Source: Zingiber officinale (taxonomy: Eukaryota; Streptophyta; Magnoliopsida; Zingiberales; Zingiberaceae). From it: a DNA stretch of 64,000 bases. A program made the translations under genes and the position numbers. The notes under the pieces are model-generated. The model saw only the letters and a program-made list of their open reading frames with translations. It was not told the DNA's origin and made no database searches. Positions 52,986-64,000 of the stretch are shown here, piece after piece. The DNA lies in contig NC_055988.1 of assembly GCF_018446385.1 (NCBI RefSeq), positions 160,716,209-160,780,208 of the forward strand, in the 5' to 3' direction. Within the stretch, counting starts at the first letter, position 1; every line of letters starts with the position of its first letter.

Positions 52986-53505
52986 TTCACATCATGTTAA
53001 ACCCTTAGTCCCTAGCTTGCGTCATGCTCCACCAAGTAATCTAAGCTTGCTCCAACATGTTATCCATTTCTGCTCAGTTAAAGAGTCTACCTCCTTGTCC
53101 ACTTCCTTGTTCACCTCATTAGGAATTTCTAGTCCCATTGACACTTCAAGACATCTTTCACGATCACTTCTGAATTCACCCCGTCATAAGCCATCAAACT
53201 AGTAAGCACACCATGATCCTCATCCTAGAGTTCACCTTCAAGTCCACTTCTAAGCTATCGAACACTAGCTATCCAACTTGATTCTGTTCATGTCAGCAAT
53301 CACCACAAGACCTTGTCGAGTCATAAGATCCTCGAGCTTCATATGCAGTATGTCAAGTCCATACACACTTGATACACATATCAAAATAATAGACAAGCTT
53401 ACTTAAATTCTTTATCAAACACATCAATATCATACGATTGAAGTCACCAACTCATTAGTCGACTGAATTCCAATATCATACAATTGAAGTCAATAAATTG
53501 AATGC

Positions 53506-54262
53506 TTGTTTGACTGGGCTATGATAGAAACATTCTATTCATGAGCCACCAAGCTTGAGTCCACTCATTAGTGACTTAGCTCACTAATTGATTTGAATCA
53601 TCTCTAATTAACTGGACCCGGGCTACGATTATCCTAATGATTGAATCTTCGCTTAAGTTGAAATCTATCATCCCTTAAGGATATGGTCTCATAACTTTCA
53701 CAACTCACACAAAAGCTTAAGTTGAAATCTATCATCCCTTAAGGATATGGTCTCATAACTTTCACAACTCACACAAAAGCTTACATTTCACAGCTTCACT
53801 TCACCACGAAGGTTGTCTCTCTGTGTTACTTATCCCTTCAATGTCATGAACCCATGATCAGGTCTACAAGTCATCTTTCATGCTCCATCTACGTAATTTT
53901 CCTTTTTTTTTTTTTCTAGCTAACATTAATGTCGTACCTCCTCATCTTGTGGTCACTCAGATATCTCATACAATCCTTCTCAGATCTCTAATAGACCTTG
54001 AACAATTAAGACAACCAACTTGATTTTATCGCGTCAAGTCAAAGCTCCACGAGCTTTACCTCAATTCTTCCTGATCTACGATCCCTTGGACACAGTCATC
54101 ATTCAAATCACTTGGTAGTCGACCCCTATCTAACTACACGTATCATACGTCAATAATATTGCCCAAAGACCAAAGATTCGAGCCCAAGATTATATGTCAC
54201 TTGTAATATCTCACAATCTCCATGTCTTCAACCGTGTTGATGCTTCTTGTTGCTCTCGAGCA
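53506..54262 (-). mobile_element. LTR family L2, second copy
   Basis: A direct duplicate of 49486-49680 plus 52157-52985 with an internal gap: GGGCTATGATAGAAACATTC, GAGCCACCAAGCTTGAGTCC, CTTTCATGCTCCATCTACGTAA, and ending CGTGTTGATGCTTCTTGTTG..CTCTC (also at 52960-52982). It is the uninterrupted reference showing where the 49686-52151 element inserted. Confidence 0.55.
53651..53778. repeat. 64-bp tandem duplication
   Basis: GCTTAAGTTGAAATCTATCA ... CAACTCACACAAAA occurs twice exactly, head to tail, within the second L2 copy. A recent local duplication. Confidence 0.93.
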
Positions 54263-55084
54263 TCACTGCGGCAACATAAGAACAATACGAAAGGATGTGA
54301 CATATCTCATTAGCTACTACTATAGGAAGCCACTTGATGATACACCATTATAGAAGAAACTTGTACCTCAAAGAAATAGCACAAAGAAGGTTAGGGGTAG
54401 ACAAACTAGATAAGATAGAGACTACGGTTGGAGAAGAAGAGAGGCAGGGGGTGGGGGAGGAGCAAAGCAAAGATGACCAGTAAAAACTATCATCATCCAC
54501 TTGTAATGGACACCGACACACATTTAGTTTGCTATCGGTGATCTCTTGCCTGGATTTGGTATTATTAGGTGCAAGATGTCTGGAAAAAGGATGCAACAAT
54601 GATTCTAACACGAGTCAAATTCCAAACACCTTGGAGTGGAACTCGATTTGAATGGAAAAAAAAGTATAGCAAGAAGTTCTAAGGATCACAAGAAAATGAT
54701 TACACTTCGAAAAATCTCAATCACTTGTATTTATTAACATTGGTGTCTGCTGAAACTAATAGAGTTTATATAGCACAATGAGATCAATTACCATCTCTTT
54801 TTTGGCATTAAGTTGTCATTTTTTTTTTCACTTCTAATTGCATATAATTGTCAACTATCCATCTGGTGGCATGTGGTAAGAGCATTGAAATAGTATGTTA
54901 AGCTGAACTTAATTGCTGTGTTGAGAGGAGACTAACAGTGGCTAGCCATGTAGAGGGAGTAGCCTTTCAATTTAAGGACAGAGCCAACAAAGCTTGAGGT
55001 ATGCCACATGTTTCGTCACTTGTCGGTCCCTACTTCAATTCCCTCGACCACCAGATGATCCTCGGTCAACTCTTTGGTTCAACC
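54263..55084. other. 3' flank of the G3BP-like gene, no gene recognised
   Basis: About 820 bp between LTR debris and the stop codon of gene 3, presumably including its 3' UTR. Reverse-strand frame 54348-54611 has no domain. A purine-rich stretch lies at 54415-54475. Confidence 0.4.
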
Positions 55085-56703
55085 TCACCATGACCAACTG
55101 CCACCTCCATCGCCAAAGTCTGTCCTACTACTGTCCTCACCTTTGCCATAAACCCCACTCGCAGCACTAGGATATCTCCGCCCTCTAGTCCTCTCATTTC
55201 TGTACCTGCCTCTGTTGCTGGCTGCACAAAACAAATGAACAAATTTTGAATTTAAACTATTGGAAAAATGTCTGACTTTCAAGAGAATAATATCTATTTT
55301 GCATGTTCTTCAAATAAATATGACATAATAGCTCATGTTACTTGCCTCTTAAATTACTAGACCTCTGTTTCTCAACAAACGCAGGTCGGCCTTCTATTGT
55401 TACAGGGGAAGCCTGAATATTTAAAGATTTGTGAATAAAGAAAAATGCTCAGTAATAAAACCAAAACAAATATAACAGTCAACCACTCTTGAAATCCATT
55501 CAACTTTATATAGAGTACTCTGCTATATAAGAGAATCACAATCATAAAGCGTATTTTGAAGTGTGAATTATTATGGATATGTGTTATCATACTATACAGA
55601 GTACTCTGTAATAGTGCTTTCAAAGAACCAAACAACAAGCATAGAATATGTTAGTTCTATTAAAAGCTTAGGCCAAGAAATGCATGATAAATATCACCAA
55701 AGGCTTTGACTCGGAGAAAAGTGAAGTACTCCGAAAACGATGTATGGTATTGTGTCTATAACCTCCTCAAAACTACCCAACCTAGAGTAGCTATGGGTGG
55801 GAGTGAAATCAATATTTGTGTATACATGGGTTTCTTTGGTATAAAATGAGTCAAATAGGTTTATTGGTTCAGCCCAAAATATAATGAATCTCTCTCTCTC
55901 TCTCTCTCTCTTACTTACTTACATATATATATATATATATTCTGTCATCGTGAAGGTGGGATGCATTGCTACTATTGGACCATATAAAAGACATTTTGCT
56001 TGTGTGAATACATCTACTGAGAAGCATCACAAACGCGACTACTATTAGACCATATAGTTGAAGAGCTATATAAAAATAGTAAAGTTTGAATTCAATCATA
56101 CTAAAAGATCTTTCACATTTAGAAGTAGGGACATGAGCCAAGAGCCAAGATTTCAAATGTTTGAGCCAGAAGAAGATGAGTAGATCCTCCGATGAGTTTG
56201 ATATTGGTTGTGATAGGATTATTGAGTTTAGAAGCATTAGTAGAACATATCATCATAGCTGAACTATAACAAAAACATAATAACACAAAAAGGAAAGAAG
56301 GTTTTGGTTTGGTTTAATAGAAATTGATAAGCATTTTCTTTGAGGTGGGAGGTGACCTATTCAAGTGGTGGCATCCATTAATTGAACATTTACCTTAGTT
56401 TAACACCGGCTAGCAACCTAATGCAACCCTCCTCCTTTATCCGAGCTTGAGACCAACCATAACAGGGTAATTCGTCATGAGTGGTGTACCAAATCATTGG
56501 TGAGGGGAGAGGAGGGTGGGGTGGAGACCTATTCACTGTGAGAGGATGGGGAACTATGACCTAGGGAAGGAGAGATAGATAGACAAGAGGCAATTTTGTT
56601 GGGAGAAGGGTAGCAGGGTAGACTCTGATACAATTTAAAAGAAAACTTGATATATATCTGAAGTGTGATTACAATGCATGTATTTATAATCTCTAAAATA
56701 ACT

Positions 56704-56734
<31 letters not shown>

Positions 56735-59478
56735 GCCCGGTGCACGAAGCTCCCGCCATGCGCTATCAAACATGACCAAAAAGAGAAAAACAAGGCAAGA
56801 AAACATTATTGGAGTGAGAGAGACATGAACATTGAACAAGACACTAAGTCAAGAAAAATAGGTGACTGTATGATTTTCCAAGGTAAAAAACAAGCACTTG
56901 TCCTGTTAGAAATAAATTAATCATACAAAAAACATGGTTATAAAGCTACTGATCCTTATCTCAGGTATCTGCAATTAGAAAATTGTTTCCATGAATAAGA
57001 GCTGGTTGCTGAAGTCAGAAGGGGAAACATGGTATTCATATCCTTATTATCAAAGGAAATTAGATAACTAGTGGACCGACATGTTCATAAGCTGACTTGA
57101 TTTTAGCATATATATCTTTTTAAACTATCAGTTTTACATTATGGCATGGAAGCAATGTTATATTCAATTATAAACAGAACTAAAACATTTACATATACCT
57201 TTATTGCTCTTGCAACAGCATCAGCCACTTCAAAATCCACAAAACCAAAGCAAATTCCACTGTGCTGCACTTGAATATGATTATCACTTATATAAACAAA
57301 ATTGCTTGGAAGATGAGTAACCACAAAAAATACAAACAAGAGTTGAAAAGAACCCTGAAACATTTGATGTGTATTCCGCCAGGTTTTATAGGTCCAAATT
57401 TCTTGAATTCTTCCTGTAGTTGTTCAGGTGTGACATACAAAGGAAGATTCTTTAAGTGGATTGAATAGCCAACAGCTGAGATGAAAAAGGATTATCATAA
57501 CAAAGATACAAAAAATAATGACAAGAAAAAGAACTCTCATCAAACTTCCTCATACCTTCTGGTTCTGGCCTTCTGTAGCTATCAGCAGCATTAGGAGTAA
57601 CAGAGCCATTCTCAGTCACGAGAGCTGGTATTGAAATTGGTGATGCCGGTTGGCCAGTTTTTACAACTGCAGCTTTAGAAGGAACAGGCGGAGAAACAGG
57701 TGGAGTAGGTTTCTCTTTCATGACATTAACCTACTAAGTCATATATTTCACTGTTAATGGTTAAAACTTCATCCACTCTGTAAAAGAAGCAATTTTAACA
57801 AACCAACTAGAAAAATACAAAATATGATGTACGTAGGATATATTCCTTCAAGTATAAAAAAGAACAAATAACACTAAGAAAAATACAACTGAGTCATGCA
57901 ACATTGTCATAATCTCCATTTATCAATTTCCTGGCTCATTTTCTTATTCATTTAAATTCCCCAATAGATGAACTAATGAATTGTGCAGTTCTTTTACTTC
58001 TCATATGCTCTAACTGATTCAATTATTGCATTATCCATATTTTTTCTTATCCATTATTATGTCAAACCAAGCAAAAAAATCAGTACATGCCCAAATGAAT
58101 AAGAACTGGAGTTGGAAGCACCATAAACTAGTTCTCTTAACTAAATTACATGTTTAACCAGTACATGCCCAAAGAGAGTTTTATATAAAAAAGTTTCTAC
58201 AAAATGTAGATAGCAAATGTTAAAAAGATAAAAACAAACAAATAAATAAAAAGAATCAGAAGCTCAATTATTTATCGAGCGCTTCATCAAATTTTCATCT
58301 TGGCATACATAAACAAATCAGCCTACAAAATTCATATGTTAACATGTCAAGTATATTTTATATCGCTCGGTGAGACTTGACAAAGTGTTAAAGAATGAAA
58401 TGATGCAACTGCAAAATGTTTATAATAAAGAAACTCTTACAATAGAAGCATATGATTCCCTTCGTGGTGACTCTTCCAGTGTAGTAGAAGAACTAGGATT
58501 CAGAGTGACTGCCTGCAAACTTTCAGAAACTCCATCAATCTCTTTTCCTGTTTGCACTTCCTGGTGGACACTACAAGGAATCTCAGCTGAAGGATCAATA
58601 GTTTCAGCTTCATCCAGTTTCTCTTCTTCTGGTACCTCGTTTTCCTGTTGTTCCAGTTGCTCAGCTGCCACAAATCATAAAAGAAGAGGAAATTAAGGAC
58701 TAAGTTATTAGGCCTTGGCACTGGATTCAAAGAACATGCTACTTTAAAGTCCAAAATAATACCCTGTTCAGGAGCAAGAAGACGAAATATATCATTCAAA
58801 ACATAGTATCCCTTATCCTGAGGGGCCAGCATAAAAAATTGAGCAAATTTTTTCTTGGCGTCATCTTTCCCGGTGAGATACCCCGCCACAAGAACAGTAA
58901 CACAGCCATCCATCGATTTCTGCCCGTCCACTGTCTTAATCTCCGCCCTGTACTCGCTATAGTCAACGGAAAGAAGCTTCTCCTTGATTGCCTTTCCGTC
59001 ATTCACCAAGCACCAAACAGAAGATACCCAATCAGTAGATCTTACAATAACAAACAATAAAAGACAGAAAGAAATAAAGAATCGCCACTTAGTCCAAAAC
59101 GATTGCCGCTGTTTTTTTTTTTTCTTACCTCATAAATAAGAAGAATAAAAGTACGAGATGAATGAAGACAACTAAACAAGGCATCTTACATCCATGCCGG
59201 TGACGGAGATCATTTCGCCCCGATGATCCAGCCGGCTTAGCGTGCTTCCCTCCTTGTAGAAGCGGAAGAGAAGCTGAGGGGAACTGGTAAGGATCTGGTA
59301 GTACTGATTCGCGAAAGCCATGCCAACCTACCACCAAATCCGGCATCAAGGTCCCAGAAATCAAACAACAACTACATTCGTCCACGCGATCGAACAGAAA
59401 GAAAGCGAAAACCGCGATCCAGCATGAATCAAGAAACATTACCACATGCGCGGGTAGATGAGCTCGATCGGCGGCCAT
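55085..59478 (-). CDS. G3BP-like protein with NTF2 and RRM domains, spliced
   Basis: Reverse-strand exons 59478-59443, 59327-59190, 58991-58763, 58664-58441, 57730-57556, 57475-57362, 57269-57199, 55412-55346, 55221-55085 join in frame to 396 codons. The N-terminal NTF2-like domain (about 12-130) shows VGMAFANQYYQILTSSPQLL, FYKEGSTLSRLD, LVAGYLTGKDDAKKKFAQFF and YYVLNDIFRLL. An acidic linker (QENEVPEEEKLDEAE) and a proline/serine linker (PPVSPPVPSK) follow. The RRM has RNP2 IHLKNL (273-278) and RNP1 GICFGFVDF (310-318), and the short tail is rich in R and G. This is the order of animal G3BP and the plant NTF2-RRM family, RNA-binding proteins linked to stress granules in the cytoplasm. Intron 8 begins GC (AGAG|GCAAGT). 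The donor after exon 6 (AAAT|GTTTCA) is weak, so that junction is less certain. Convergent with RFC3. Confidence 0.9.
55889..55940. repeat. (TC)n-(TTAC)n-(AT)n compound microsatellite
   Basis: About 22 bases of TC, then TTACTTACTTAC and about 20 bases of AT. It lies in intron 7 of the G3BP-like gene and is likely polymorphic. Confidence 0.92.
56405..56457 (-). mobile_element. RTE LINE 5'-end fragment (reverse)
   Basis: The reverse complement reads CTCGGATAAAGGAGGAGGGTTGCATTAGGTTGCTAGCCGG. It matches the 5' region of the full LINE (43450-43485: CCCGGATAAAGGAGGGTTGC..ATTAGGTTGCCAGCC). The endonuclease and RT do not follow, which is unusual for LINE copies that normally keep the 3' end. Confidence 0.65.
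56704..56764 (-). mobile_element. Au-type SINE 3' end with poly(T) tail
   Basis: Reverse strand: CGCATGGCGGGAGCTTCGTG, CACCGGGCTGCCC and then 26 T. GGGCTGCCC plus poly(T) is the standard end of Au SINEs. Only the last ~35 bp of the body are present. The long uninterrupted tail suggests a young insertion. Confidence 0.88.
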
Positions 59479-59603
59479 CAGGTGCCGCCACAGCCGGATC
59501 GACGAAAGTAGAAGGCGATGAAGAAGAGGAAAGGAAAGAAGAGCAACTCTCGCGGAAGAAGAAAGCAAAGAGCTCGAGAGAAGCCGTTACAAGCTCTGCC
59601 TCA

Positions 59604-59610
59604 ATTTATA
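59604..59610 (-). promoter_or_regulatory. Candidate TATA box of the G3BP-like gene
   Basis: TATAAAT on the reverse strand (complement of ATTTATA), about 125 bp upstream of the start codon at 59478. That leaves room for a ~95-base 5' UTR that is purine/pyrimidine biased (GAGAGTTGCTCTTC). Inferred from position only. Confidence 0.45.
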
Positions 59611-60319
59611 CTATTTTTGCTTCTTCCCCCATTTGCAGTTAAACTAAGCGTGGAGAAGTTGCGCCAAGGGCAGTGCTGGATTTCCCTGAAAAGTTCGGCA
59701 GAATGTCCGTACATAGTTAATAATAAAATATTATCATATTCAATATAAATAATCATGGATTGCAAATAAAATATTAATCATTGAATATTTTATCAATAAA
59801 GTCTTGAGCATCAACTCATTCACAGTCAACTCAAAGTCACATGTTTATTTGCTAACAAATATTATCTACTCATTTAAGTTAGTTGAATCAATCCTGAATT
59901 GATCATTACAACTTGATCATCAGTAGTTATTAATAAAATTTGTATATTTTTATAATGATATGATATTATTTATTTTGAATTTAAGTACTCATAAATTTAT
60001 TTTTGAGCTCTATTAAAAAAATCTATGGAGATTCATATCAATGGAGATATCTTCTATCTTATAATCTCATGATCTTTTTCATATATTTTCAATATAGAAT
60101 TTTAATTTATAATTATAATAATTCTCTCTTCAAACTAAGAACCGCTTACTCCAATTGAGGTCACTCCTTTCCATGGTGTTTGGATCCACACCTCCACACC
60201 TTACATTAAATACTTGGAGCACCACCTACCTCCAGGGCTTATCATAGATTTTTATTAGGAGTCTCCTACCATTATTTCTATGGTTCGGGCCTCCCCTACC
60301 TTCTTTGTTAAGATTCTCC

Positions 60320-60600
60320 ACATGATTTTATCTTGACCATGACTTTGATACAATTTGCATCCTATAGCTTTCTTCCCATGAGGAAGTTCCACCATATCTC
60401 AAATTTAGTTTTTATGCAAATGACTTTATCTCCTCCGCCATGACACTCATCCACTTGTCCTTCTTTGAACTGAGTGACGCCTTCTAAAAAGTGGTGGGAT
60501 CTCTACTACTAGTGAAAAGTGCATAAGATACTAAGTCTTCAAAGTCATACTTAGTAGGTGGTTTGATTGTATACTCCATGTGCTTTGAGTTAGCTTCATC
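60320..60600 (-). pseudogene. copia reverse transcriptase N-terminus, truncated
   Basis: Reverse-strand reading gives DEANSKHMEYTIKPPTKYDF, EDLVSYALFTSSRDPTTF, then ASLSSKKDKWMSVMAEEIKS and a degenerate LRYGGTSSWEESYRMQ. This matches the start of the copia RT (VSYAL..DP.TF.EA....W..AM.EE). Stops interrupt it, and homology ends before the catalytic YVDD region. Confidence 0.7.
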
Positions 60601-60899
60601 AAGATCATGAGTTTCTAACCCCACATGCACAACATCCTTCTCTTTACTGTAGTTTTTTGGTATTTGATTATCTCCCCCTGAGAATGCTATAATATGATTC
60701 TCTTATCAAATTTCATATCTTTGTTGATCACCACCTTCCTCGCCTTAGGATCCCAAAGCTTGAAGTTTTTTTATTTCTTTTTGATTACTTAGAAAAATAC
60801 ACTATACGTCTACACTTCACATCCATCTTTGACCTGTCTTCACTAGAAATGTGCATGTAGGTTATATATCGAAATACTTTCAGGCTAGAGTAATCACCT

Positions 60900-61500
60900 A
60901 GATTTCCCGTCTATACCTCCTCTTAAACTTTGTCATCTAGTGCTACCCTCGATGATCGATTAATCAAAAAGCATGTCATATTTACTACCTTTGCCCAAAA
61001 GTTCTTCGCAAGCCCTGTATTCAAGTTGAGACATCGAGGTTTCTCAATTATTGTTTTGTTCATCCTTTCCACTATACTATTTTATTGTGGTGTCCTGCGA
61101 ACCATGAAGTGTCTATTGATTCCATGTCGCTCATAAAATTCCTAGAACTTTAAATCTGTATACTCAATACCATTATGACATTATCCGATCTAAGACATTT
61201 AATCTTTCTTCCAGTCTGATTCTCTATTTTAATTTCTACATCTTGAATTTTGAGAAAGTTTCTAGCTTGAGATGCATGAAGTACACTGAGACTTTTCGTG
61301 AGTAGTTATCGATGAAACTCATAAAATATAAGTGTCCACCATATGATACTACACTGATCGATCCCTAGAGATCCATATGAACATAGTCTAGAATTCCCTT
61401 CGTCTTGTGTATGTTTGTCTTAAACTATACTCTGCTTTGTTTTTCAAGAACACAATTCTTGTAGAACTCGAATTTGCACGTCTTAACACCCTTCAATAAA
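60900..61500 (-). pseudogene. copia integrase core, decayed
   Basis: The reverse strand reads HGINRHFMVRRTPQ (stop) NSIVERMNKTIIEKPRCLNL and NTGLAKNFWAKVVNMTCFLINRSSRVALDDKV. This is the end of the copia integrase core (GI.RH..VR.TPQQNGV.ERMN.T). Stops and substitutions show it is inactive. Confidence 0.75.
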
Positions 61501-61663
61501 TTTCTTTTATGAAGTCTAGCATCCCACACTCATTTATATGACCCAGCTGTATATGCCATAATTGTTTTATCTAATTCAATTCCATAACGATAACTCCACC
61601 TACAATTTTAGTACCCAACAACATATATATGTTCCCTGCTAGTTTCTGTCATTTCATTTTCAT

Positions 61664-61855
61664 TCAAGCATCTTTACTGACTTTCATTACTTCACTTGCA
61701 GATTTGTAACAACAACTGCTACCATCCAGCGTGCCCAATGAAGTCATGTTCTTCCTTAGATCTGATACATGTCTAACATCACTCAACATTCTAATCACAC
61801 TATCAAATATCTTGATTCTAACATTCCATATTCTAATGGACTCTGTAGGATGCAT
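61664..61855 (-). pseudogene. copia GAG-pre-integrase region
   Basis: A 63-codon reverse frame, RIWNVRIKIFDSVIRMLSDV..RHVSDLRKNMTSLGTLD..CCYKS..VMKVSKDA, matches the GAG-pre-integrase segment between protease and integrase in copia polyproteins. The zinc-binding HH-CC part of integrase should follow to the left and is degraded. Confidence 0.75.
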
Positions 61856-62404
61856 CGTTACCTACCAAAATAGAACCAGAATTCACCAATCTATAGTTGT
61901 CAAACCAATCCTTGTTAGGCATCATGTGATAAGAACATGTTGAATCTAGGATCCAAGAATTTATCAATTGCTCTGAACTTGATGAACTTGAAAGCATATC
62001 ACCATCACCGTCTTTGAATTTTTTCTTCCACTATATTTGTAGGCTTCGATTAGTCATTTTTATTCTTTGCATTGACTTTCTTACTCTCTGGACAATATCT
62101 TTTGATGTGATCTTTTACTCCGCACTTATAGTATGTGATCATCTTCTTCTTTCTCGATTTAGATCAGGTCTTATTATCGTTACCTGACCCATATTGAGTT
62201 TTGCTCCTACCACTTGCCTAGTTATCTCTCACCATGAGCCCTTCAACTTGAGATGTCTCATCACTAGCTTTTTTCTGCTGATGAAATCCCAAAAGAGCAC
62301 ATGTGACATCCTCTAGCTTGAGGGTTTCGTTTCCCTATACTAGAGTTGTAATCAAATTCTCGTACATAGGAGATGATAGTAGAGAATTCAACAGCATCAA
62401 GGTC

Positions 62405-62653
62405 TTATCTTTTGTCTTCGGACTTCATATCAACCAGTTTCAGATCACTTACGATTTGATTGAAAATGTTGATATGTTGGCTCAGATTTGTGCCCTCTGT
62501 CATCTTAAGAACAAACAAATTTTGCTTAAAATCGAGTTTGTTCATCAATGACTTGGACATGTAACGACTTCTCAGTTTTTGCCATATTATTAACGGTGAT
62601 TCCTCGTCCATAACATGATACATCACATTATCCATTAGAAAAAGTCTAATCAT
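62405..62653 (-). pseudogene. copia gag (UBN2-like) fragment
   Basis: An 82-codon reverse frame with WQKLRSRYMSKSLMNKLDFK, the LFVLKMTEGTNLSQHINIFN block and QIVSDLKLVDMKSEDK. This is the conserved UBN2-type gag region of plant copia elements. Downstream a zinc-knuckle-like YYKCGVKDHIKRYC (about 62085-62135) has its first Cys changed to Tyr. Confidence 0.8.
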
Positions 62654-63168
62654 TGCAACCGCCTTTACCTATAGTTCCTCCTAATATGATCTTTCCATCT
62701 CTTTCAGTTTCTTTTCACCTAGCGCCTTTCATCATGCTTTATTACACTAGCAAATCCTTAACCCTCCTATATCACAATCCAAATTTCTAGTTCTGTCGAA
62801 CTTCACCATATTGAACTTTGCAGAAGAGATCCTAGACATGATGCATTGACTCTGATATCACTTGTTGGACCAATGGAACTCACATATTTGTAGAATGATA
62901 TGATACTGTCTGCTTTAAATTTAAGTCTTCATTGATTTATTTTGAGGTTCTACTCAGAAAGTCTCATATCATGGAGATATCTTCCATCTTATAATCTCAT
63001 GATATTCTTTGTATAATTTTAATGTAAGATTTTGATTATAATCCTAATAATAATCATTCTAATGATTGCGTCTAAAATCCAATCTCTCTATAGAATCTAC
63101 GTGCATATGAATTTACTCTTCTCTCTATGAATCTTGCACGACCATAACTTTATCTTGGAAATAATTTA

Positions 63169-63393
63169 GGGGGTGTTTGGTTGATGGGTTTGGGAATGAG
63201 GGAATGGAATGATAGTAAAAGATAATGTTTGGATTGTGGGTTTGGGAATGACATTTTAGGAATGATTACTAGATTTATGGGAATCAACCAAACTCATATA
63301 ACTTGATGGGTTGCATTTCTATTCCTATTCCCATTTCACCCTACTATCAAACTCATACCCATAATCATTCTCATCATTTAACCAAACGCCTTC
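63169..63393. mobile_element. Tourist-like MITE (225 bp)
   Basis: Inverted ends GGGGGTGTTTGGTTGATGGG and AACCAAACGCCTTC (reverse complement GAAGGCGTTTGGTT) with TTA on both sides (63166-63168 and 63394-63396). Inner sequences GGGTTTGGGAATGA / TCAAACTCATACCCATAATC are also largely complementary. Fits PIF/Harbinger (Tourist); similar in design to 9116-9346. Confidence 0.85.
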
Positions 63394-63396
63394 TTA

Positions 63397-64000
63397 GACT
63401 TGTTTCCAAAATCTACATGCTACTTGTTTGAAGAAAAATTCTTCTTACTCCTTAACTTCTTAGGCTATTCTATCAAGTTGTGCTTGCAGCTTGTTTGGTC
63501 CATGGATCATTGTTGATGCTATAGGTTCAACAAGATTCACAAGAGTGAATTGTAACACATTCAACACTCTCATTGTGCCTTATGCTCCTCGTCTTGTAAT
63601 CCCTTGGATGTGTACTATCAAACTCCACAAGCTACTTCAATGACACCATAATGTTTCTCATCTTGTGATTCCTTAGACGCCTCATTCAATCTGCTCTGAA
63701 TTTTATTAGACCCTCGGGCCGCTGATCATGTTGCCTTGGCGAGCAAGTCATAATCCACACTCATCCTCATACCATTATATTTGTTGCACAATTTTATAAA
63801 ATACAAATAATTTAAACCCTTTTCCGAATAATAAAATCCAAGGTTGAATTTGACCACTCAAGGCACAATTGCATCAATAACTTCAATTGTGGAGTCTTCA
63901 TCCCCACTTTTAAGGCTAAAGTGCCTTGAGGCAATAGTGCAATAGTGCAGTTGAACGAATTAATAGATATTTTTTTTAATATATAGTTGATCTTAGAATA
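63397..64000 (-). mobile_element. LTR family L2, third copy (runs to the window edge)
   Basis: CTTATGCTCCTCGTCTTGTAATCCCTTGG, CTCCACAAGCTACTTCAATG and AGGTTGAATTTGACCACTCAAGG..CACAATTGCATCAATAA match the L2 blocks at 52340-52905 in the same orientation. Decayed, no coding frame. Confidence 0.45.

Larger units (their letters stand above)
55347..57198. other. Introns and repeats between the RRM exon and the C-terminal exons of gene 3
   Basis: Mainly intron 7 (55413-57198). It contains a (TC)n/(TA)n microsatellite (55889-55940), a piece of LINE 5' end (56405-56457, reverse) and a truncated Au SINE with a 26-base A/T tail (56704-56764, reverse). The open frames seen there have no domain. Confidence 0.6.
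59930..63065 (-). mobile_element. Ty1/copia retrotransposon, decayed and internally deleted
   Basis: Two ~200-bp LTRs in direct orientation share AATGATATGATA, TCATATCA(A)TGGAGATATCTTC and ATCTTATAATCTCATGA: 59930-60135 and 62863-63065. Next to the right LTR is a reverse-strand primer-binding site, AAGTGATATCAGAGTC (62848-62862), complementary in type to initiator tRNA-Met. On the reverse strand come gag (62653-62405), zinc knuckle (about 62135-62085), GAG-pre-integrase (61855-61664), integrase (about 61500-60900) and the first part of reverse transcriptase (about 60600-60320). Gag-integrase-RT order defines copia. Most of the RT and the RNase H are absent. Confidence 0.8.

Noticed and set aside
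48871..54262. Regularly spaced repeats as a CRISPR array
   Set aside because: Repeats are degenerate, vary in spacing, and belong to duplicated LTR sequence in a plant genome.
58500..59057. 185-codon reverse frame as a single-exon gene
   Set aside because: It covers exon 3 of the G3BP-like gene plus introns on both sides; the NTF2 domain only becomes complete after splicing.

Overview
The window reads as nuclear DNA of a flowering plant. It holds three widely spaced, intron-rich genes whose products are typical of plants, in AT-rich DNA packed with plant transposons (Au-type SINEs, RTE-type LINEs, PIF/Harbinger- and hAT-like MITEs, LTR retrotransposons). The coding exons are not GC-rich as in many grass genes, so a non-grass monocot or another angiosperm is plausible; the species cannot be fixed from sequence alone. 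Nothing bacterial, plasmid-like or CRISPR-like was seen.

Layout. 1-10.6 kb: repeats only (end of an RTE LINE, a reverse-strand copia-type LTR with primer-binding site and gag start, a forward LTR, two MITEs, SINE pieces). 10.6-19.2 kb: gene 1 (+), a plant Sec14-like phosphatidylinositol-transfer protein (SFH type), 13 coding exons and 541 codons by my reconstruction. 19.2-23.3 kb: SINE copies, a tandem duplication and a Harbinger element with a transposase relic. 23.3-47.2 kb: gene 2 (+), replication factor C small subunit (plant RFC3, human RFC5 type), 9 exons and 356 codons. It is stretched to 23.7 kb because introns 2, 4 and 8 (5.9, 4.6 and 10.2 kb) are filled with LINEs, SINEs, a hAT MITE and an LTR. 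47.2-55.1 kb: nested LTR debris. 55.1-59.6 kb: gene 3 (-), a G3BP-like NTF2+RRM protein, 9 exons and 396 codons, convergent with gene 2. 59.9-64 kb: a decayed Ty1/copia element (-), a Tourist-like MITE and more LTR debris.

The three genes have unrelated jobs (lipid signalling/trafficking, DNA replication clamp loading, RNA granule biology) and share no operon-like relation. All exon models were assembled by eye from splice signals and reading-frame continuity; each sums to an exact multiple of three. The points most worth checking are a choice of 5'-leader splice acceptor in gene 1 that would either add an N-terminal extension or create an upstream ORF ending on the main ATG, a complete unassigned tRNA-derived SINE family, a 39-bp LINE insertion with perfect target-site duplications, and a T-rich core shared by two Harbinger-like elements. 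I did not find a convincing new multi-gene system.
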